From Candidatus Enterousia merdequi (lineage in GTDB: Bacteria > Pseudomonadota > Alphaproteobacteria > Rs-D84), in assembly GCA_018065345.1 (NCBI GenBank), contig JAGHTM010000145.1, forward strand, positions 1 to 11,315: DNA of 11,315 nt, read 5' to 3'. How positions within the stretch are numbered: the stretch's first letter is position 1; each line of letters starts with the position of its first letter. Below, one piece after another: positions 6,547 to 11,315 of the stretch. The translations under genes were made by a program, and so were the position numbers. The notes under the pieces were generated by a model that worked only from the letters and a program-made list of their open reading frames with translations, searched no databases and was not told the DNA's origin.

Positions 6547-7839
6547 TTATTTTTTTATTGCGGATGCCCAATTTTTAAGGTTTTTCCACACAAGATTTAT
6601 ATCATTTTTTGCTGTTTGATAATATTTATCAGATATTTGTATCTTAAACAGCATAGAAGTTAATTGTGGTATCATAGTCATAAACATTGCCATAAATATT
6701 CCCATCAAAACCACAGTGACAATGCTATTGTTGTGTAAAAGCAAGCCATCCAGCAATATTTTCGAATCGTTTTGTGCGATAGCTGTTTGTAAAATATTTG
6801 CACTATCAAGCCCACCAAACGCAGCATTTAAGAACATTATTGAAAAGGTTAAAAATATAACAGTTAAACCAATTCCAACCATTGCTTTTATTACATCTTC
6901 TATCATTGTGCGAATCGTTCCGCCACCTTTTGGAAATATCGCGAATTCATCTTCATCAAACATCCACGCCATCAACATCAACGGCAACATTATCAAATCC
7001 ATAGATAATTTAATGAATATTTCCAGGAAATATAACGGTATTGGCAACAACGCAAAGAAATACAAAACCAAAATCAACAATCCTGCAAAAAATATCGGAA
7101 TGTTTGGGAATATAGGAAAATCAAATAAAATTTTATGCATATAATCATCATTAAACGCCATATTCATCAAAGTCCAACCTGCCGTCATCCCAAGTCCTGT
7201 TATTTGATGAACATTTGCAACTTCACAAGCCAACTGGTGCCTTAATTTTGGAGAAAAAGCCCCATAAGCAGAAGCGTTTTCAGATATAGAAACAGGGTCG
7301 GCCATTGCTGTCGCAACCATACATTCAGAATACGCATTGTTATCTGATACTATATAATCAAACGAAGTTCCTATTGTTAAAGCAGGTTCAATAAACACAC
7401 TTGTTATTAAACGCGGCAACGGTATCAACAAAAGGCCAATCAACAAAGTCAGTTTTACAATATATGTTCCAAAGTTCCCCAATAATTTTGAAGCACTTTC
7501 TTGTTGTCCATTCAAATAAGACTTGCTTAAACGCCATGCAATCAAAACAGCCAATAATGTAGCAGACATTGGTATAACCACATGTCCGATTGAACGATAT
7601 ACGTTTGGCAATAAACCAGACATTGCAATCATAACATCAGAAAAAACTTGGCAAGTCCAACACGAAGAAAAGAATGATAAAGCCTGTTGCATATCGACTG
7701 GAGCGACCGATCTCCATATAGAAACACCTAATATTCCGGTTCCTATTGCAATTCCCCCTATAAGCAACGGACCAACAGCCCCTGCCGATATAGGCATCAT
7801 TGCAATTAAAGCCAACCAAAATTTTTTTAACACTTTCAT
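6547..7839 (-). CDS. VirB6/TrbL-like polytopic membrane protein with CWTC motif (copy 1)
   Basis: This 430-residue protein resembles the VirB6/TrbL inner-membrane channel components of type IV secretion systems. The start at ATG 7839 gives a convincing signal sequence, M-K-V-L-K-K-F-W followed by a hydrophobic run ending A-G-A (cleavage near 21). An upstream ATG at 7884 would add 15 residues that spoil it and overlap the opposite promoter. Then come C-W-T-C at 60-63, membrane segments near 86-104 and 125-147, F-I-E-P-A at 149-153, and a loop with Cys173 and Cys205. The VirB6-like core follows: membrane segments near 246-293, including D281 and P-L-M-L-M-A-W at 286-292, a charged loop F-D-E-D-E-F, then further segments near 318-338 and 372-392 and a basic C-terminus. 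C60 to E151 spans 91 residues, exactly as between the equivalent residues in the gene at 9212. It is transcribed alone, divergent from the other three copies. The T4SS assignment rests on topology and paralogy, not on a search. Confidence 0.6.
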   Translation of the reverse strand: MKVLKKFWLALIAMMPISAGAVGPLLIGGIAIGTGILGVSIWRSVAPVDMQQALSFFSSCWTCQVFSDVMIAMSGLLPNVYRSIGHVVIPMSATLLAVLIAWRLSKSYLNGQQESASKLLGNFGTYIVKLTLLIGLLLIPLPRLITSVFIEPALTIGTSFDYIVSDNNAYSECMVATAMADPVSISENASAYGAFSPKLRHQLACEVANVHQITGLGMTAGWTLMNMAFNDDYMHKILFDFPIFPNIPIFFAGLLILVLYFFALLPIPLYFLEIFIKLSMDLIMLPLMLMAWMFDEDEFAIFPKGGGTIRTMIEDVIKAMVGIGLTVIFLTFSIMFLNAAFGGLDSANILQTAIAQNDSKILLDGLLLHNNSIVTVVLMGIFMAMFMTMIPQLTSMLFKIQISDKYYQTAKNDINLVWKNLKNWASAIKK

Positions 7840-7845
7840 AATTTT

Positions 7846-7881
7846 AATTATACCACAAATTATTATAAATGTGATATAATT
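7846..7881. promoter_or_regulatory. Inverted-repeat divergent promoter pair
   Basis: Arms AATTATACCACA (7846-7857) and TGTGATATAATT (7870-7881) form an 11-of-12 inverted repeat with a 12-bp spacer. Each arm read outward is an extended -10 box: TGGTATAAT at 7855-7847 on the minus strand and TGATATAAT at 7872-7880 on the plus strand. Neither has a good -35 at the right distance. The region where each -35 would lie overlaps the other's -10 (plus: 7852-7857). Predicted starts are near 7840 (minus, 1 nt before ATG 7839) and 7887 (plus, about 22 nt before ATG 7909). Two polymerases could not sit here at once. Confidence 0.6.
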
Positions 7882-7908
7882 CAATCATAAAATAAAAATA
7901 AAGAGAGA

Positions 7909-9207
7909 ATGAACACATTAAAATCTATTTTTCTGCGTTTGTTTTGTTGTGGCAAAATGCTGTTTTTGCCTGTTCTTGCGCTATGTTTATTTATCCAACC
8001 AGCGCACGCAGATATTTTAGAAGCATATAATCTTGCGCCGTTTGTTCCACTTGTTTTAGAAACAATGATGAATATTGCAACATACCTTTATGATTTTTTT
8101 GTTGGCAAAGGTAACGGTATCATATACATATTCATATATGCCTTTGTTGGTTTTTATATAATTTTATACCTTGTCAAAATGTATTTACCAAAAGACTGGT
8201 TATCTTTCTTTGGTTTTTCTGGTGGTGGCGAAATGTGGGACGGCAAAGCCGACGGCTTTTCAATTGCCAGCAATGTATTAAAACCTTGTTTGCGTGCCAT
8301 TATTGCTGCAGTTATTTTACTTCAAATAAAACCTGTTTATGTAACAGAAATCTTAGTCAATCCATTTCTGGAATTTGGTTCTTTATATACAGAAAACATT
8401 TTACAAACAATATCTAACACACAAACAGACAACATATCTGTCCCAACATGCCCTGCATCTATTGAAGAATCAGGATGGATATCGAAAAACAGTTGTGAAT
8501 TTTTAATTCAACCTGTTCACACAATAACAAAAGAAAACAATAAAATTATAAAATATGGTTTTGATTTTCTAACCCGCGGATTGCGCAGCATACTTATACC
8601 ACATGGTGGCGAAAACATATTAAATATAATAACAGGTATTCTTTTAATCTGGGCTTTTGTTTCATCAAATGTATTTATGGCATTATTAATTATCCAAGGG
8701 ATATTTGATTTTTGCTTATCTTTAATAATGTATCCTTTTAATGTTGTTGCATGGGTCGCAAAAAAATCAGACAAATGGTTTGATATATTACCTGCTTTCA
8801 GTCAAATCATAGATTCATTAAAAAAATTAGTCATAACTATGATTGCGTGCGCTTTTATATTATGTGTAAATATCGCTGTGATTCGTGCATTATTTAATTG
8901 GTCATCATCTGTATTTGTTGCGGCAGCAGGTGGTGTTGCAACTTCTAATGTTCCAACCATTACAAATACTGCAATGAATTTTGGACAACATTCTATGTTA
9001 TGGCTATCTTCTATTTTAACATTTTTCTTGATGCAAAACATATTCAAAATGACTCGTGAGAGACTAGATTTATATACAAAAGACACTTCTAAAGACATTT
9101 ATAAAAATGTAACGGGTGACGCAAAAACAATGTGGGATAAAATAAAATCAACACCAGACACAATAAAAAATATTGTTGGTGGTGTAAAAAAGGTATCGGG
9201 TAAATAA
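7909..9207 (+). CDS. VirB6/TrbL-like polytopic membrane protein (copy 2, no CxxC)
   Basis: This is a 432-residue protein with a Sec signal peptide: basic start, hydrophobic core about 17-29, A-H-A then D at 32-35. Membrane segments follow near 70-90 and 125-140, then I-L-V-N-P-F at 148-153, which matches the I/V-x-x-x-P segment of its neighbours. A loop carries Cys181 and Cys196. The VirB6-like core has F-D-F at 266-268, P-F-N-V-V-A-W at 276-282 (compare P-L-M-L-M-A-W in copy 1) and W290, and is followed by segments near 305-328 and 362-380. The last 50 residues are hydrophilic and basic, probably cytosolic. The C-x-x-C motif of the other copies is missing; an F-C-C at 12-14 lies inside the signal peptide and is not equivalent. 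The start is ATG 7909, with a poor AGAGAG placed too close to be a normal Shine-Dalgarno. It is the first gene of the plus-strand operon, and the next ATG comes 4 nt after its stop. Confidence 0.58.
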   Translation: MNTLKSIFLRLFCCGKMLFLPVLALCLFIQPAHADILEAYNLAPFVPLVLETMMNIATYLYDFFVGKGNGIIYIFIYAFVGFYIILYLVKMYLPKDWLSFFGFSGGGEMWDGKADGFSIASNVLKPCLRAIIAAVILLQIKPVYVTEILVNPFLEFGSLYTENILQTISNTQTDNISVPTCPASIEESGWISKNSCEFLIQPVHTITKENNKIIKYGFDFLTRGLRSILIPHGGENILNIITGILLIWAFVSSNVFMALLIIQGIFDFCLSLIMYPFNVVAWVAKKSDKWFDILPAFSQIIDSLKKLVITMIACAFILCVNIAVIRALFNWSSSVFVAAAGGVATSNVPTITNTAMNFGQHSMLWLSSILTFFLMQNIFKMTRERLDLYTKDTSKDIYKNVTGDAKTMWDKIKSTPDTIKNIVGGVKKVSGK

Positions 9208-9211
9208 TAAA

Positions 9212-10426
9212 ATGCAAGAACTGGCAAATTCTTTAATAGTCGATGGAGTTCAATGTTGGACTTGTCCAATATTCGATTCGTTATTTGCTATAATATCAAA
9301 TACGGCTGCTGCCGCATATCAAAGAATTACTTTGTTCGGTATAATTATATTTTGTATTCTTTTGCCTTTTTACATATTAAATGCAGTATGGTCAAATATT
9401 AAAAATGGAAATAACGACCCATTTTTTCAAAAGACAGTCAAACCTGTTGTTATAAAATCTTTAATTGCTTTAACTTTATTAAGTGCTGGCCTCATTGTTC
9501 CAAAAGTTATATCAAAAATCACATTTGAACCAGCCGCAGAAATAACATTACAATATGCTAAATCTATGGTTCCATCTGATGCTACTGTGATAAACGATTA
9601 CCAACCAATAAAACTTAGTGATGACGGATTTTTTAACCCAGAATTACGCGACAAAATATTATCTTTAATACAAACAAGCATCACAAACTTTCAAGTATAT
9701 ATTAAAATAGGTCTTGCAATCATAGATGATGCATTTTCAATCTCTGCGCTAATTCATGGTATATCTGCGTTATTAAAACACATTATTGTTTGTTTTATCG
9801 GAATCTTTTTAACATATAATTTTATAAAATTATTTATCAAATATTCTTTCTGTTTTATGGATGTGATTGTAGCAATGGCGATGTTTGCTTTCTTCTTTCC
9901 TTTATCTATTGTATTTTTTATATTCAAAGATGCAGAATCTGCTCCGAATTGGATGAAAAAACTTGGTGGTGATTTAGGTGGCGGTCAAATAAAAAAACTT
10001 GTTAACGCCATTGTATCCATTGCCTCATCAATTTTAACATATACTATTATTATGGTTATTATCAAAGGCTTTTTAAGTTCAAATGGTGTAACTCCAGAAA
10101 CATTTCAAGGTTCAACAGAATCTTTGTTTGATTTTGATTTAGAAAATTCTGATGCAATGCAAATAACTTTTGCTGGTGCAATCGTGTTAGTTTATGTAAT
10201 AAATTATATTGCAGGACAAATTCCAAAAATAACAGACAAAATTTTATCTGTGTTTGGTGTATCCCAAGAAAATTCTTTATCAAAAGAAATGGGTGAAAAC
10301 ACTTGGCAACTGACAAATATTATTGCAACACAAGCAAAAAATCTTGCAAAAACAATAATAAATCCAGAATCCGCAAAATCAGATTCTGATAAAAAAGACA
10401 GTAAAGCAGACGAAAAGAAGAAATGA
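9212..10426 (+). CDS. VirB6/TrbL-like polytopic membrane protein with CWTC motif (copy 3)
   Basis: This 404-residue protein lacks the signal peptide of copies 1 and 2 and begins M-Q-E-L-A-N-S-L, reaching C-W-T-C at 15-18 almost at once. The surrounding V-Q-C-W-T-C-P-I-F-D matches S-S-C-W-T-C-Q-V-F-S of copy 1. Membrane segments lie near 40-60 and 80-100, then I-T-F-E-P-A at 103-108. The following periplasmic loop has no cysteine, unlike the other copies. The core has D217, P-L-S-I-V-F-F at 230-236, a glycine-rich loop L-G-G-D-L-G-G-G at 251-258, and segments near 264-286 and 318-335. The tail after 385 is almost entirely K, D, S, E and A and is probably disordered and cytosolic. The start codon follows the previous stop by 4 nt, and the stop overlaps the next ATG (ATGA, 10423-10426), so it is clearly in an operon and probably translationally coupled. 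The T4SS role is inferred. Confidence 0.58.
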   Translation: MQELANSLIVDGVQCWTCPIFDSLFAIISNTAAAAYQRITLFGIIIFCILLPFYILNAVWSNIKNGNNDPFFQKTVKPVVIKSLIALTLLSAGLIVPKVISKITFEPAAEITLQYAKSMVPSDATVINDYQPIKLSDDGFFNPELRDKILSLIQTSITNFQVYIKIGLAIIDDAFSISALIHGISALLKHIIVCFIGIFLTYNFIKLFIKYSFCFMDVIVAMAMFAFFFPLSIVFFIFKDAESAPNWMKKLGGDLGGGQIKKLVNAIVSIASSILTYTIIMVIIKGFLSSNGVTPETFQGSTESLFDFDLENSDAMQITFAGAIVLVYVINYIAGQIPKITDKILSVFGVSQENSLSKEMGENTWQLTNIIATQAKNLAKTIINPESAKSDSDKKDSKADEKKK

Positions 10427-11315
10427 TAAAAAAGTGGCTTATTGAACAAGGATTAAAATTTTTATTCGGCGCAATTGCGTTAGGAGTTGGCATTTGGTAT
10501 TTATCTTCTTCTATTGGCGGTGCTTCTTTATCATATACCAGTGTCGATTCGTTTTTCAAACAAATCGGTGTTGAAAATGGTGATATTGCTTCTGCTAACG
10601 GATGTTTTTTATGTGGTTATATTGGTGATTTATTTTCAATTCTTGGTCGCACTACAGAAATGTTCTGGACAAAAATTGTTAGCAATTTATGGATATTGAT
10701 GGCTATTGGATTTGGCATATTCATAATATTCCATACATTAAAATTCTTTCACGAACAAGCAACCTCTAAAGACATAAAAGACTTAACTGCCAACGAACCA
10801 AAACTGGATTTCAACAAATGGTTTGATAAAGTATGGAAAACAGGTATTCGTGTAATTATTGCAGGTGTTTTAATTGGCGCAATAAATTTGTCCGGCACAG
10901 CAAGCCTTAAAGCCGTCACTCATATTACGGTCACCCCTGTTATGTATATTGGTTCTGAATTATCCATGCTGGCCACTGGTGTAATAAGTGGCGCACAATG
11001 TAATATGCCAGATGTTGCGACAGATTCAGAAGATATTTTAACACCAGTATTACAACCATTTATGTGTGTTATGGGAAATTTGAATGCTGTTATGTTGGCT
11101 GGGGCTGGTGGTGGTTTTGCTTTGATGAATTATGCTTGGCTTGACATGGGCGATTCTGGTGGTGGAATATTCACATGGCTTGCAGGGCTAACTTTGGTTA
11201 TAATGTTTTTGGTCATCGGGTTTAATTTATTCTTCCAGATTTTAAGTGTTATATTCAAATTGATATTCATAATTATATTTATGCCTTTGATGATTGGTGC
11301 TGCTGCTTTTGAACA
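10423..11315 (+). CDS. VirB6/TrbL-like polytopic membrane protein with CFLC motif (copy 4, 3' end missing)
   Basis: I translated this frame by hand: 297 codons with no stop before the right edge. It starts M-I-K-K-W-L-I-E-Q-G with an N-terminal membrane helix (about 10-28), followed by a periplasmic stretch ending at C-F-L-C, 61-64. It continues with G-Y-I-G-D-L-F, comparable in position to the C-W-T-C regions of copies 1 and 3. Membrane segments lie near 88-106 and 140-155. I-T-V-T-P-V at 168-173 with I-G-S just after matches copies 1 and 2 (E-P-A-L-T-I-G-T-S and N-P-F-L-E-F-G-S). Cys193 and Cys215 flank a loop. Glycine-rich A-G-A-G-G-G-F-A lies near 226-233, then segments near 252-270 and 271-290 reach P-L-M-I-G-A at 288-293, where the window ends. 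C61 to P288 is 227 residues, against 226 in copy 1. Its ATG overlaps the stop of copy 3. Confidence 0.58.
   Translation, partial: MIKKWLIEQGLKFLFGAIALGVGIWYLSSSIGGASLSYTSVDSFFKQIGVENGDIASANGCFLCGYIGDLFSILGRTTEMFWTKIVSNLWILMAIGFGIFIIFHTLKFFHEQATSKDIKDLTANEPKLDFNKWFDKVWKTGIRVIIAGVLIGAINLSGTASLKAVTHITVTPVMYIGSELSMLATGVISGAQCNMPDVATDSEDILTPVLQPFMCVMGNLNAVMLAGAGGGFALMNYAWLDMGDSGGGIFTWLAGLTLVIMFLVIGFNLFFQILSVIFKLIFIIIFMPLMIGAAAFE

Noticed and set aside
6716..7144. 142-residue plus-strand open frame
   Set aside because: Antisense to the conserved core of the VirB6-like gene. Its N/I/K-rich composition is what the reverse of an AT-rich membrane-protein gene produces.
7523..7879. 118-residue open frame on the plus strand
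   Set aside because: It lies wholly antisense to the VirB6-like gene (signal peptide and CWTC region) and its upstream-promoter zone, and has no family features, start signal or promoter of its own.
7840..7884. Longer N-terminus (ATG 7884) for the minus-strand VirB6-like gene
   Set aside because: It adds 15 hydrophobic residues before a well-formed signal sequence, has no Shine-Dalgarno, and would include the gene's own predicted promoter and the opposite -10 box.
7505..9270. CWTC as a thioredoxin or DsbA-type oxidoreductase domain
   Set aside because: The motif is set between hydrophobic membrane segments with no surrounding thioredoxin-fold sequence; only the C-x-x-C spacing is similar.
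1..11315. tRNA genes, rRNA, CRISPR arrays, insertion sequences or integration sites at the boundary of the VirB6-like genes
   Set aside because: No cloverleaf, direct-repeat array, transposase or terminal repeats were seen on either strand, so lateral acquisition of the right-hand part is not supported by the sequence itself.

Overview
The window is AT-rich bacterial DNA that reads best as the chromosome of an alphaproteobacterium, probably a host-associated one. This assignment is inference: it rests on the base composition, a zinc-independent L31, the mraY-ftsW-murG cell-wall genes and tandem VirB6/TrbL-like genes. It does not rest on any search. Nothing finer than class is claimed.

Left part (1-4856, all minus strand): a peptidoglycan block read from right to left as mrcA (PBP1a), mraY, ftsW, murG. 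murG runs off the left edge. These genes take UDP-MurNAc-pentapeptide to lipid I (MraY) and lipid II (MurG), then polymerise and crosslink it (FtsW and PBP1a). The usual murD between mraY and ftsW is absent, and a bifunctional PBP sits upstream of mraY. A good -35/-10 pair lies directly before mrcA, and a terminator hairpin separates it from the next unit.

Middle part (4900-6546, minus strand): rpmE (ribosomal protein L31) and an inositol-monophosphatase-family protein form a two-gene unit ending in the strong terminator at 4901-4930. The phosphatase has lost most of its metal-binding residues and looks like a pseudoenzyme. Upstream of it is an unrecognised 169-residue protein.

Right part (6547-11315): four multi-spanning membrane proteins, one on the minus strand and three on the plus strand in a tightly packed operon (4-nt gap, then an ATGA overlap). 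They resemble VirB6/TrbL inner-membrane channel components of type IV secretion. They share a P-centred segment and a D/P membrane core. Three of them carry an N-terminal C-x-x-C motif (CWTC, CWTC, CFLC). I read them as diverged paralogues. The fourth is cut by the right edge, so the rest of any secretion locus would lie beyond it.

Regulation visible in sequence: the divergent intergenic region 7840-7908 holds two extended -10 promoters that form an imperfect inverted repeat. Nearly the same promoter core stands before the orphan gene. Three minus-strand genes have a -10 box so close to the start codon that their transcripts should be leaderless or nearly so, whereas rpmE, mraY, murG and the phosphatase gene carry ordinary Shine-Dalgarno sequences. 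No tRNA, rRNA, CRISPR array or insertion sequence was seen.
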